The notes beneath the pieces are model-generated. The model made no database searches. It was not told where the DNA came from and worked only from the letters and a program-made list of their open reading frames with translations. Shown piece after piece: positions 25,201 through 35,852 of a DNA stretch of 64,000 nt. How positions within the stretch are numbered: the first letter of the stretch is position 1; each line of letters starts with the position of its first letter. The DNA is from Krasilnikovozyma curviuscula (Eukaryota; Basidiomycota; Tremellomycetes; Cystofilobasidiales; Mrakiaceae): positions 124,001 through 188,000 of the forward strand of contig MVAQ01000007.1 in the NCBI GenBank assembly GCA_014825775.1. Reading direction: 5' to 3'. A program made the translations under genes and the position numbers.

Positions 25201-25273
25201 AAGGTCAGACAGTAGAACAGCAATCCCAAGGCGAATTCCAACGAACCTGGTTTCCTGCTCCTCTTTTGCCCAT
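22266..25273 (-). CDS. NUP2: FG-repeat nucleoporin of the Nup2/Nup50 type with C-terminal Ran-binding domain
   Basis: A mobile nuclear-pore protein that binds importin-alpha and Ran-GTP and helps dissociate import cargo. The N-terminus is spread over small exons. ATG 25273 gives MGKRGAGNQ, then ITREGGGHDEEEGSEVE, then ESKMATPEAMAGRK, then IRGLPSRKG. This matches the conserved Nup50/Nup2 start (KRGA..., then ...RKIRGLP) that binds importin-alpha. A large exon from about 24800 to 23210 is rich in Pro/Ser/Thr/Ala with many FxFG and related repeats (AFTFGA, SFSFGA, PFSFGS) and one structured helix (VKYYTSIRGLNHSLLNLL). After an intron near 23190 more FG repeats follow. The C-terminal Ran-binding domain reads KVFKFDE, TWIVVGLGPVQVKK, GRILVRAGTGGKVLL, NFKLHAALDV and KPFPFQIKVKT. 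Stop TAG at 22266. The long plus-strand open frames here are mirror images of the repeat region. Confidence 0.9.
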
Positions 25274-25653
25274 CAGAAACGCTGGAAAATAGAACAAGGC
25301 TCTTGAGGTCTTGAGTGACAGAAGCAAGTTCAGCTAGCGATGGGACTGGGAATTGCGAAAATTCTGACCGCTCAAAATTTGTGTCAATGTTGTTCATAGA
25401 TCTCTACAGATTCCAACCATACACTCGCTGGTCTGCGCCTAAAATATTGCTGGCTGGCTGCTTCTCCTCCCGCTAGGTTGGACAGACCGCGATTTCCTAG
25501 CTCTCGACGGCCACCTTACTCAGGAATCCATACTTCAACCAGTCTGTCATATCTTGCAGCAATCTCTTCTATTGGGAATAGAAGAGATATACATCCTCAG
25601 AGCTGTCTTCTCATCAAAGAATCAACCTAATTCATCGAGGGACGAGATCAAAA
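25274..25653. promoter_or_regulatory. divergent promoter between nucleoporin and UNC-50 genes
   Basis: 380 bp between the two start codons. It contains an imperfect inverted pair around 25561-25590 (CAATCTCTTCTATT... and AATAGAAGAGAT...), which could form a short hairpin or be a paired site. No gene inside. Confidence 0.35.
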
Positions 25654-26909
25654 ATGGAAGGAATTCTCCCAACATCCTCCTCTGCTTCGTCCTCATCAAC
25701 TACTAACGGAGGATCTACTAGTAAACATCACTCAGGGGCATTAGGAGATGGGCCTATAGGTAGGGCGATTGGTGGATTTGGTGGGAGAAGGAAGTGGCTG
25801 AAGCTGGGGCAGATGGTAGGCCGATTTTCGCTGCTGTCACGTAGCTCGTATTGGTTCTGATCTTCTACCCGTCTCCCCCCGCATCAGGACTTTGAGCTAT
25901 CTTTATGGCAGCTGACATACCTGCTAGTGAGCCCGAGGAGAGTGTGAGTTCCTGCCCTTCTGTTTTTTACTGGCCCCGTTTTGTCAAGCCTCGAGAGAAC
26001 TGACGCAACTTTCTCATCGGCTGAACGCATGCAGTTACAGAAACGTCTACTATCGTGAGTAATAATACACTGAATGTGTAAAGATGCAATGCCTCATGTC
26101 CGGTTCTTCTTTTTAGACAAACAAACGAAAAATCAATGGGCTAGAGACGACCCTGCAGTGATACTCCTCATCTCAGCAGCTCTTGCTGGTACGTGTATTC
26201 CGTTGAGACGAAATTCGAGAACTTCTCCAAATTTTGACGTCAATTGTTTGTTAAGTGATGGGAGTGGTATGGAGTTTAGTGTATCGATTCTCGGTCGTGC
26301 AAACACTCTCAACGATTCTCCTCATGATCTTCCGTGACTTCTTATTCTCGAGCGCTGTGATAGCTACCATGCTCTGGTGAGTGAGGAGCCTGAGTGGCAA
26401 TCTCAAGAGATATACTGACCCCAACTCTCGGTTGGCCTCTCATCTACAGGTTCCTCACGAACCAGCTCCTCTTAAGTCCACCGTCCCACTCAGCAACTTC
26501 CGACGCCAAAGTAGAATGGGCGTACGCTTTCGATGTAGCTTGTAACTCTTTCTTCACCTTCTTCCTTACCACATACGTTGGTCAACTACTACTGTCGCCC
26601 ATCGTCACTAGAGAGTCAGTTGTTTTGCATTCTAAATTCTCCTTTCATTTCTTCCACCTGAAGGCTAATATCTGTCTTCATATTAGTAATTGGCCTTGTC
26701 TCTTCGTTGGCAACACGTTGTACTTAGTCGCCTTCACGCAGTACATCTACATCACCTACCTGGGCTACGCTGCGCTACCATTCCTTGTACGAAGTGAAGT
26801 CTTGCTGGCTCCCATTGGTGTCGTCGCAGTGGGCTATCTGTTGAGTTTGCTTGGGTTCTCGATTGCGAGAAACTTGTTGGAGGCGTACTTCGGTCAGGCA
26901 TGGCGATGA
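25654..26909 (+). CDS. GMH1: UNC-50 family Golgi membrane protein
   Basis: A multi-span membrane protein of the Golgi. Yeast Gmh1 interacts with the Arf-GEF Gea1, and animal UNC-50 supports receptor traffic. The polar N-terminus is Ser/Thr/Gly-rich, followed by GGRRKWLKLGQM. Small exons then give DFELSLWQLTYLLVSPRRV and YRNVYYHKQTKNQWARDDPA, the family signature with the RNVYYHKQTKN..ARDDPA core. Hydrophobic helices follow: VILLISAALAGMGVVWSLV, an exon containing LMIFRDFLFSSAVIATMLW, and AFDVACNSFFTFFLTTYVGQ. The last exon holds NTLYLVAFTQYIYITYLGY and LLAPIGVVAVGYLLSLLGF. TGA at 26907. Length is about that of the family. Divergent from the nucleoporin gene. Confidence 0.9.
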
Positions 26910-27404
26910 AAAGAGGTGTTGGATGGTGATGTGAAACGAGCTCTGGGGTCTACAGAGATGAGGTGTTAAGAAGGATTGAATATCGTCTGATAACAAACAA
27001 CTTCTAATACGAATTCAATAGCAGTCTATTTTCGTACTGTAACTATTTCCGCAAACGAAAGGGACGAGTGTTCTTTAAAAACCTAGAAGAAGCTGAAAGT
27101 GATAGCACCAACTTCTAGGAAATTGGGAAGACTGCTAATTTTTTAGGACTACCAAAAGAAGAGGTAGGTGGGTTGAAAGAAACCTTGCATGAGCGACTTG
27201 ATTTGTTTACGTTCGCAAATCAAAACAAGGTCGGATGTTGTCATAGCAGCCTTCTGAAAATCCTCAAAAGTCTTTTTCATATAATATATTCTGTGCTAAG
27301 TTTTGTTGCGTACAGGAGAAAGAAGAAGTTTGTAGATATCTCAGGGCCCGTGCATATAGATTCTGTGTACTTGGTTGTGATGTTCTGTGACTTTTGGGGG
27401 GAAC

Positions 27405-27421
27405 CCTTCGCTCCCCGAAGG
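27405..27421. repeat. inverted repeat (6-bp stem, 5-nt loop)
   Basis: CCTTCG at 27405-27410 pairs with CGAAGG at 27416-27421 around CTCCC. It lies in a G/C-rich patch flanked by a G-run at about 27396-27401. It could fold in RNA or DNA; no function is known. Confidence 0.5.
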
Positions 27422-27507
27422 CGCGACCAGGTCGGAGAAAAAAAAAGACAATAATTCTTGAGAAATCGAACTCATGACTCATATTCCTCGCCCTGCGAAG
27501 AGTCAGA

Positions 27508-27520
27508 GGGGGGGGGGGGG
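27508..27520 (+). repeat. 13-G homopolymer
   Basis: An uninterrupted run of 13 G residues in an intergenic region between two convergent genes. Runs this long are rare and slip-prone in sequencing and replication, so the exact length is uncertain. Confidence 0.9.
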
Positions 27521-27530
27521 ACCTGATTAT

Positions 27531-27559
27531 GACGGTTGAGGCTTGACCAAGCGACCGTC
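27531..27559. repeat. nested inverted repeat
   Basis: GACGGT (27531-27536) pairs with ACCGTC (27554-27559), and inside it GCTT (27541-27544) pairs with AAGC (27549-27552) around GACC. It starts 10 nt after the 13-G run. Confidence 0.55.
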
Positions 27560-27661
27560 GAGCTTATCGGCCTTAGTGCTAGGTTTACTGTGCAATCTAG
27601 TCAAGATAAATAAAATAAAGCAGTTTGTGAAACGGAACGTATACTCTAATATTGAAAAAGA

Positions 27662-27685
27662 TGCCGTTCCTTTTATGGAACGGCA
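27662..27685. repeat. perfect 9-bp hairpin
   Basis: TGCCGTTCC (27662-27670) and GGAACGGCA (27677-27685) are perfect reverse complements around a 6-nt TTTTAT loop. A related half, GGAACG, occurs about 30 nt upstream. It is not followed by a T-run on either strand, so it does not resemble a simple terminator. Confidence 0.7.
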
Positions 27686-28010
27686 AGACTCATAACCTTA
27701 ATTGACACATCCCTCGGAAGGTCTTCCTACTTGAGAGATCGAAGTAAAGGCCTATGTCAAGGACTTTCTAGACTGCAGGAGAAGGAAACAGTGTGAAAAG
27801 TAGCACTAAAACCCACTCCGTGCCCATACTCTCAGCGAAACTGCTTCATAGTCTAACAAGTACCCCTCGTCTGGTTATTACCGGGTACTAACCATTGAGA
27901 GGGAATCATCTAACACTTACATGACTCCAAGCTGTCCTATGTAAAGTGTCGTCATCCAAGTTCTTGCTGTACTCAAGCCGTCTCAAATCGCACGCTGCCT
28001 CTCAAAAATA

Positions 28011-31000
28011 TCAGAACGACCCTCCACCACTCAAGTCGTCAACATCTCTCAGCAGCCCATTCACATTTGTACCAATCCGCTTACACAAATCATCCATCTT
28101 ATTCCTGTCGGTGACACCATCTGCAAACCTCTTCAACAAGTCACCATCTAATACACCTTTGACTAGCGGCCTCGAGACGAAGTCGTTTTTGACCGTCCTG
28201 AAAGCCCTTGGATTCAAACCAGATACGTGCGGAATTTCCCTCAGTAGCGCCGTGGATAAGAGCGATAACGGCTTGAAGGATGATTCTGAGACGGGTGCAA
28301 AAGTCGAAATGGCTCCAGATGCAGAGATGATGACTAGGTGGGACTGAGGTGACAAGGATGCGTTCGTATCCTCCTCATCTTCCTTGGTGATTTCCTTCTT
28401 CAAGACAACTCCCTCTCTACCAGCAGCGTTTCGTGACTGCCTGGCAACAGTCAAAACTTTACTTGTCTCGCCTAGACCTAGGTTGTACTCTGATCGATAG
28501 AGAAGACGCTGACCAGCGTGTGAGTCGATGTGAGTTGGAGAGTATTCCAATATTCGTACGTAACCATCAAGCGTTTGCACGACGAAGGAGATGTCGCCAT
28601 CCAAAACCAGGAAGTCTGCACTGGTGACATGTTGATCTTCGTAGTCCTTTGAGATGAGCACCATTTTGAAGGGATCCTCCTACAGGATCAGAGAGAGCAA
28701 GAAAAGATAGTTAGGAACAAGTACAAGAAAGACATGAGAATGCATAAACAAACCTGGAAGGCAACAAACCACACACTCTTCTGTGCATCTCCGATCAGCA
28801 AGAAGTTCTTGAGGACCTTGATGCTTGTGGTATAGAATGAGACATCCATAAAGGCAACCGCTAATAGTCTCGAGTCAAGTTCGAATGACTTGACGAACAC
28901 TTTTTGTCCCATTCCAACGACCAAGTAATTGTTCATCTCACTCAATGCAGTGACAGGCCCTCTGTATTCCTCGCTGCAAAGCAGCTTTAGTTTGAAGCGA
29001 GACATATCGTCGGCGGGCGATACTGGAACGACCTCGGTGACCTCAAAGAGATAGAGCTGAACGAACAGATACGTATCGTCAGCTTCAGTATCAACATCAC
29101 TAGGACAAAGGTGACAGCAGCTCACAGCTCCTTTCGCAACTAAATCTTCGCCTCTAAATGTACCAGTTCCAACAGCGACGTAGTCATGACGACCCAACGC
29201 CGTGGTTTGACTAGCCAGACGACAACTCAGTAGCGATATCACCTGCTCATCCTGACTAAACTCGAATCCATCAATGACTTGGCAGCTCTCAAAGTCTATC
29301 AGCTCCAATGAAGAACGTTCGGTGGTAGGATATATGGATGAATCCACAGATAGAGGGATATTACGGTTGTTGTCTTCATCAAAAATTTGGAAGGGGGCTG
29401 TAAAGTTGGCTGCAGCGATGAGATGGCGAGATGGGGGATCGTATGTGATATGAGTGTATTCTCGTCCGTGAAGTACTTTTCGAGAAGGCATAGGGAGGTC
29501 AATATTGATGTTCGGGAGGAAAGTTGACAATGATGAACCCTGTGTAACATGACGAGAGTTAGCTTTCTCTTGTATATCGCGATGGGAGATAATTACTCAC
29601 ATTCTCGTTAACCCAAAGAAAGGCATCATTATGTCCGTAGAAAGAACTAGTAGCAAAGGCTTGCACATTCGCCTCTGAGCATCGATAGCCAAACAGTGGT
29701 GACTTTTCACCTTTGACGATCCAGCGAGGTTCAGCTCCCGTCAGGAAGGCACCAGTAAGGCCTTTCAATTTACTGAAAGTTTTGAAAGTGGGGGTTATAT
29801 GGTGATTTACGGACGCTGAGGGAAGAGTCTCGGCAAATACGCGCTTGAAACGAATACTGAAGAGGACTGTTTCTGAGCCTGTACTTTGAGAGAGTGACTT
29901 GAGAGGTCGAAGGATAGGAGAGACTTCGTAGGCAATAAGCTGAGAGCTGTTAGTGAGGAGCTATCAAAGAAAGAATGGAATTCTGTGTCAGGGTATGTTT
30001 TTATTACTTGACTTGTGAATCGACGCACTAGCAGGTGAGGCGTCGGAATGACTTCACCAACAAGAGCCAATGCAACTGACTGGAACTCTTCACGATGAGA
30101 AGTTCCGGTTTCTTCTTGGTTTTCCATCGGAGCAGGTAGTGCCGAAGCATCAGGGTCGTGATAAAGGAGTTGAGGCAGGATTGAGAGGCCATTGTTGGAG
30201 AACACGACTTTTTGAGACGGCAGAGAAAGAATCTGTAGGTATACGATATTGAAGCTAGGTCAGAAACTGGTTTATAAGTAACCAAAATAAGGTTACTTCA
30301 CCTCGAAGAGACCATCTGAAGAGTAGGTGCACATCCATTGCATGCCTTTTCCCGCATCCGTCATGCTCTCGATACTAACGGGTGCCGCTTCAGCTTCCCC
30401 ATACATCCAATCATCCCTATCTATACCATTTGACTCCACTACAAACTCTTTCTTTCTAAACGAAAAAGTCCCACTCGTGTCCGTGAACAGCAGTACTTTG
30501 TCATATTTCGTCTGAGGCGACGCAAAGAAAAAGTGCAGTCAGCGAGTGTCGAAGACGGTGAGGAAAATAATTGGGGTGCAGAAATCACAGAAGTATTTTT
30601 CAACTCAGGAGTCAACAAAGTAAGTTGTCCAGTGGCAACATCACCCGCAAAGACGCTCACTTCACCCTCCGAGTCCAGCACAGCGACGTAAGGGTCCTCG
30701 ATTGACGCTGCTACAAATTTCCTACCGCTCTTCACTTGGATCTTTTTACCAAGACTCCTGTCCCTTCCATCTCCATCAACGATGTTGACGCTTGATGAAG
30801 TCACGTGCACAAAGCAGGTGTTTTGGAAGAACTCGGACGTCTCTATTGTTGAATCTGGTATCCTTCGAATTACCATCAGTTCTCCTTTTGAAGAAGGCGC
30901 AAATATCTAGAACACAAAGATGAAGATTAAGTTTCCTCACAAGTAGCTGAGAAGCCTGACCGTACGAAAGCAGATGGACTCACTTTAGTATGACCGCCAG

Positions 31001-33274
31001 ACTCGTGCTTTTCATCAATGATCAGAAGCGAGTCTCTCTCTGGCACTCCCTGTGTTTTACTCCTTGGAACTCTTATTGACCAGACTCCTTGACTAGAGCT
31101 GATAGCTTCAATGCGCCTCTTCTTCCTCGCTGGCATTTCTTTCTGTTTTCAGCCCATACACCGCGTCAGTGGTTCCCAGTACGGTATAAGAGGAAGAGAC
31201 TGACATGGAAAAAGTTCAATCTGCCACTCCACCCACTACCGCTAACACTGATCAATTGAGCAGGAGCATTCTTTCTCGTCTGTAGAGGGCTGAGGCCGAA
31301 TATGCCATCTGAGGTCGATCCGTGATCGGGAATGAAGTCGCAAATTTCAAATGGTGGTTTTGGTACTGTTGGAAGCATATAGGTGGATCGCTGAGTAGTA
31401 GAAGATTTCCAGTTTGCTGATGGTCCGTAGATATCTATTGATAAAGACAATAAGCAGAGAGCAGATGATCAGTGACTAGGTAATGAACAAGAGGAAGTAC
31501 GGAACATGCCTTCGTCAAGTTCCATGTCGTCATCATCTACATCAAATTGATTTTCCACGGGCCTTACAACTTCTTTCCCCAAATACACTTTTGCCAACAC
31601 TGAATCTCCCAACAAGCTACCCAAAAAGCACAACCCTTCGTCCCCCAAACTCAATACAACACTAGTTGTAGGGCCTTTCTCGACGACTTCTTTTGGTCGT
31701 ATGTTTATCTTCGATAGTGCACGCCCGTCACGTTCAAACTCAACCACGTAGATTTCGCCTGTTTTAAGGATGAGGATCGCTTCAGGCTCACTCGACGAAT
31801 TTGACGAGACAAAAGAGAGCCTCGATCCTTCTAGCCTGAGGCCCATCTTCAACTCAACGGAAGGTTTTAAGTTAGTTTCTCTTCCCCAGAAACCATTCAC
31901 AGACGTCGCTGTCACTCTTCCAGCTGGATCAACATGAATCAACCCATTCGGACTGACGACCATAACACCCGGGATTGCTGTTGGACAAGGCACGATGTAT
32001 TCACACCCAACAGGTAGACCATTGGCATTCGATAATTGAGGGTAAGACTGGTTGGAGATGTCGAGGGTGTAAAATGAGACAGAAACTGGGTCGCGTTCTT
32101 CTTCATGGCCGCGTGCTGACCAGGTTGGTGTCGTTGAGTACAGAAGGGCGATGGTTGGAGATGTGTATCCGGGTAAGAAAGTATAGTCGACTACTGACTT
32201 CAGGGTTTGGGACAGAGTAGACAGGGGGAGGAGGTAAGATGGATTGTAAGGTAGCTCGCTAATAGTGACCAAATATGACGGAGTGAGTATAAGAAGCTAG
32301 AGGAGATAGGAATGATGGACTTGCCGTCTCTGAGGTGAATCGTCCTCGTCCATGTCTGCACCGCTTGATATAGGTAGAACCGCAAGTGTATCTTGAGGCA
32401 GTAGTAAAGTTACGCAGTGGGAGTTGGGTTCGCTGCGAAGCAACGGGATATGAGAACCTGGATTAGCGGAGGCCTGGTAAATTAACGTTAACAGTCAGCC
32501 AGAAATGTCACGTTGACGTGGTTGGTTTGTGCGAGATACAGCGACAAGTGCGCTTACCACTTGAGGTGTCCTTTCGTAAGTGTGTAATGAAACTGTCTGC
32601 AAATCGTGACCTTCTTCACTCCATTCTAAAATCGCCATCTGAAACAGTCGTGGAGGAAATATGGTAAATAGCGGTCGTGCTGCTGTCTGTTGAAAGGTAC
32701 ACATGAAGAGGTACTCACTTTTGCTTCCTCATAACTAATGAGAATCCTATCGAGTCCATCTATCACAGTTGAAGGAGTTCTGATAGAAACCATTCCAGTC
32801 ACTTTCCCATGCAGCTGATGGGCAAGAACCAGTTTGAGCCTGATGGTCTTTGGTGTTGACATCGGTGCAACTTCCTGCAAATCAGAAAAAAGGTGTCAAT
32901 GAACTTGGTAGAGTGATCGTCTCATTAGGACGTAGAGTATAGCCTCAACTACTGACTTGATCTACAATACCCATGTCCAAGAATCCATCTCCGTCTTCTA
33001 TCCCTTGGTTCTCCTCCTGACCTCGTCGCAGAGCATTATTCTCTTTTGAAGGCGCAGCATCTGTCAAGATGGAAGCCTCCTCCCTGACTTCAAAGATCCT
33101 GAGGTACCCTTCCCTCGCTACGATCAAATTCGATATCACTCGTCCTGGTGGGATGGGAATTCCTAATGAAGAAGGTCTTGAAGGGATGGGCAGTAACGTC
33201 GAAGGCGTCAAGTGGGCGAAGAGGGCAAACTCGACGCCTGAAGGAGGAACCAGAGTCGACGAGAAGGTAAACAT
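28011..33274 (-). CDS. CFT1: CPSF160/CFT1, cleavage and polyadenylation factor subunit
   Basis: Largest scaffold of the nuclear mRNA cleavage and polyadenylation factor; it is built of beta-propellers and helps recognise the poly(A) signal. Minus strand, ATG 33274 (MFTFSSTLVPPSGVEFALF). N-terminal propeller signatures include VISNLIVAREGYLRIFEVRE and KLVLAHQLHGKVTGMVS. About fifteen exons follow. The C-terminal CPSF_A part contains LELIDFESCQVIDGFEFSQ, DYVAVGTGTFRGED, LYLFEVTEVVP, GPVTALSEMNNYLVVGMGQK, LKNFLLIGDAQKSVWF and SADFLVLDGDISFVVQTLDG. The last exon ends with MDDLCKRIGTNVNGLLRDVD and TGA at 28011. The order and motifs match the CPSF160 family, not DDB1 or SF3B3, because of the SRKVLHGREYTHITYDP segment typical of CFT1. 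Full length for the family (roughly 1,400 residues). Shares a 149-bp divergent promoter with CSN5. Confidence 0.9.
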
Positions 33275-33423
33275 CTTGGTTCACAGACGATGGCAATCCT
33301 GTTCCCACGTTGAGGAAAAGAAAAACGAAATTTCGGACCTCTTGGACGTTCGCCCTGTACGTCGGTGTCCTTTCAACGCCCAAGGCAGGAAGCTCACATT
33401 CTCCTTCTGGAATTTGCCTGAAG
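33275..33423. promoter_or_regulatory. 149-bp divergent promoter of CFT1 and CSN5
   Basis: Only 149 bp lies between the two start codons, so the 5' UTRs and core promoters of both genes must share it. No TATA box is evident. It contains an A-rich tract near 33315-33328. Confidence 0.5.
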
Positions 33424-35425
33424 ATGGCTTCAACTTCAGCATCTACTCAGAATGCTCAGAGCACCTTCATGTTGGAGAATAACGTCCTTCCACTGAGCAA
33501 AAGTGACGAGCTCTACCTGTACGATGATGTGGAGCAGAAGAGAATTAGAAAGGAGGAGCCGTGGAAGAATGAGTTAGTCATTTTTTGCCCTCCTTCTCAT
33601 TTGGCAGATATCAGAGAATTAGGTGGCTTGAGGTGGACCTTGGGATTGGAATGGAAGAAAAGTTGGAATCCCACGGGCTGCCTATCTGCGTGATGGATGA
33701 TTGGCCTGCTTCACCGAATGGATGGCCTGCAACCGGCTCACACCTCTACTTGATGAGAGTAATTGGCCTGAGCCACTTGCCAATTCTTGTAGTCCCGCTA
33801 CTCTTTCGTCCAAACGTGAGCTTCTGCTAATCTCCTCGTCCCCCTCCGCCAGCCCAAACTATTTCCAAGAAGTTCGAATATCAGCAATCGCTCTCATTAA
33901 AATGGTGCGACAGATTCCTCCATATATCTAGAAGACACCAGGCTGACAGTAGTGTAACATTCTGGTCTGTGGCATAGGTCATTCACGCTCGTTCAGGTGG
34001 CCAGTACGAAATCATGGGATTGATGCAAGGAAAGTTACTCCCATCCACAATCAACGCAACTGCCAGCTCTCCAAAAGGTCCGTCTCCTTTTCAATTTTCT
34101 AAATTGAAGTCTTGGCCATAGCCTTGTCTTCGTCCGCTGACCTGTTTCGTGTCGCTGCTCGACAGGCGCTTTTGTCATTATGGACGCCTTCGCACTGCCA
34201 GTTGAGGGAACTGAAACAAGAGTAAATGTTCAAACAGAAGCAATGGAGTTTATGATTAGTCACACTGAACAGAGCGAGAAGGTGAACGAAATCACTCCAA
34301 GCTTCATTTGGTTTTTGAGTTCTGATCCTGGGTTATTTTCTGCTTGTCATGGTAGGCGGATAGATTTGAAAAAGTTTGTGGATGGTATCACTGTATGTGC
34401 ATCCACTCGTATTTTTTTCTGCCTCGTGATGTCGGGATTGCTGACAACAGCGCCTCATGCTCCATTTCATGATAAGCGCACCCTGGTTATGGATGCTGGC
34501 TTTCAGGAGTTGATGTCAATACACAAATGACCAATCAAAGATTCCAAGATCCATTCGTCGCTATTGTCGTGAGTACTCTCATGTATGTCTTTGTCTTCTT
34601 TCAGCACTCGTTACTGAGTGCCTCGCCTATTCTAGATCGATCCCAACAGAACTATCTCTGCTGGAAAGGTGGACATTGGAGGATTTAGAACATATCCTGA
34701 GGGGCACAAAGAACCTGGTTCCAACGGGAGTGGTGGATACCAATCGATCCCCTTGGACAAGATCGATGATTTCGGTGTCCATGCGAATGAGTACTATCCT
34801 CTGAAGGTTTCAGTCTTCAAGAGCACCTTTGATGGCGAGCTCTTGAACCTGTTATGGAATAAGTATTGGGTCAACACGCTGAGTCAGAGCCCTTTGATCT
34901 CGGTGAGCTCTCCTTCTTCGCGTTCTCTTTTCAAGACTTGCAGTTCTAAGAAGACTTTTCTCGTCTTTTGCTTATATACAGGGACGTAAATACGCGGTGT
35001 CTCAGCTCTCGGATTTGGCTGCCAAATTAGATCAAGCAAAGCTCTCGGTTGGGCAACGTCATATCGTCCCACCACCATCTAAAGCCGACAGGACGGATGA
35101 AGTCAAAGTTGAAGGAGAGATTGGTGATACTCCGTTGGGCAAAACAACGATAGATGGGTGAGTCCATATGCGCTCCTCGTTTTTTTGTGCTGACTTACTG
35201 ACTGCTTGGAAACTTCATGAATTCAATTGATTCTTAGCATCAAACTTGCTGTCGAAGCTCAACACCTTCTCATGTCTCAAGTCCTTAAAGATACCCGTAA
35301 GCACACGCGCTTCTTCCATCAATGCGTTTGGCCCCCCACTGAGCCAATGATATCGCTCCTCTCATTTCATAGTCTTCAACCGCCCTAGATGTACCCACCC
35401 GTCTCATACCCCCAGTTCAGCATAA
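33424..35425 (+). CDS. CSN5: COP9 signalosome subunit 5 (deneddylase)
   Basis: The catalytic JAMM metalloprotease that removes NEDD8 from cullins, controlling SCF ubiquitin ligases. ATG 33424 ([20 protein letters not shown]). The MPN domain reads [35 protein letters not shown] with the catalytic Glu, [20 protein letters not shown] and [15 protein letters not shown]. Then [12 protein letters not shown] and, across an intron, [14 protein letters not shown]. The JAMM signature H-x-H-x7-S-x2-D is complete. The conserved FVAIV and [20 protein letters not shown] blocks follow. An intron (donor near 34391, GTATGT) falls between the first catalytic His and the Ser of HSHP. The C-terminal domain contains [20 protein letters not shown] and [12 protein letters not shown] and ends at TAA 35423. 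All metal ligands are intact, so it should be active. Confidence 0.92.
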
Positions 35426-35852
35426 ATCATTCCATATGAAGTGGACGAATACGCAGGCCAATTTTCATGGCAAATACTGTTTATGGCATCAACGAGACGA
35501 AGAAAAAATTTGACGGAATTTTTCATCTTCTTCATCATGTTAGGGAGTTTCTTCCCGAGCGTTTGACGCTATGGTGCGCTCATTCGAGAGGAGAGTTGTG
35601 CTTTACGTCGTCAAGGGCGAACCTTGTTTACTTAGATTAAAACCCCGCTTTATGTTATATTTTTAAAGAGAATACGTGACTTTTCGACAAGCTAGGTACC
35701 AGGTAGCGTCTGTTCTTAGTAGTTCTTGATCTCTATCACCACCTACCGCGTCAAGAAAAAGCGACGATCTTCGTCGAGTGTAGCGAATAGACAAATTGAT
35801 TTTGCGTGCGACCGTCGTCAACTTGGTAAAGTCCATCAAACGAACATTGTCA
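35426..35852. other. intergenic region
   Basis: About 430 bp between CSN5 and the SGNH hydrolase gene on the same strand: the CSN5 3' UTR and the hydrolase promoter. AT-rich in 35480-35680. Nothing further recognised. Confidence 0.35.

Larger units (their letters stand above)
26910..28010. other. long convergent intergenic region, hairpin-rich
   Basis: About 1.1 kb between the stop codons of the UNC-50 gene (plus) and the CFT1 gene (minus). It holds no convincing gene. It contains a 13-G run and three short inverted repeats, listed separately. Composition differs from flanking coding DNA, with AT-rich stretches and isolated G/C-rich patches. An ORF at 27173-27454 looks like chance. Confidence 0.4.

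Noticed and set aside
25128..25397. Minus-strand 89-residue frame with MRKRGARSR as a separate small protein
   Set aside because: It spans nucleoporin introns and exons in the wrong frame. The correct joining from ATG 25273 gives the conserved Nup2/Nup50 start.
27440..27580. Candidate tRNA on the minus strand
   Set aside because: A TTCGA loop and a downstream T-run are present, but the T stem does not pair, no acceptor stem or anticodon loop with U33 can be formed, and the arm order fails.
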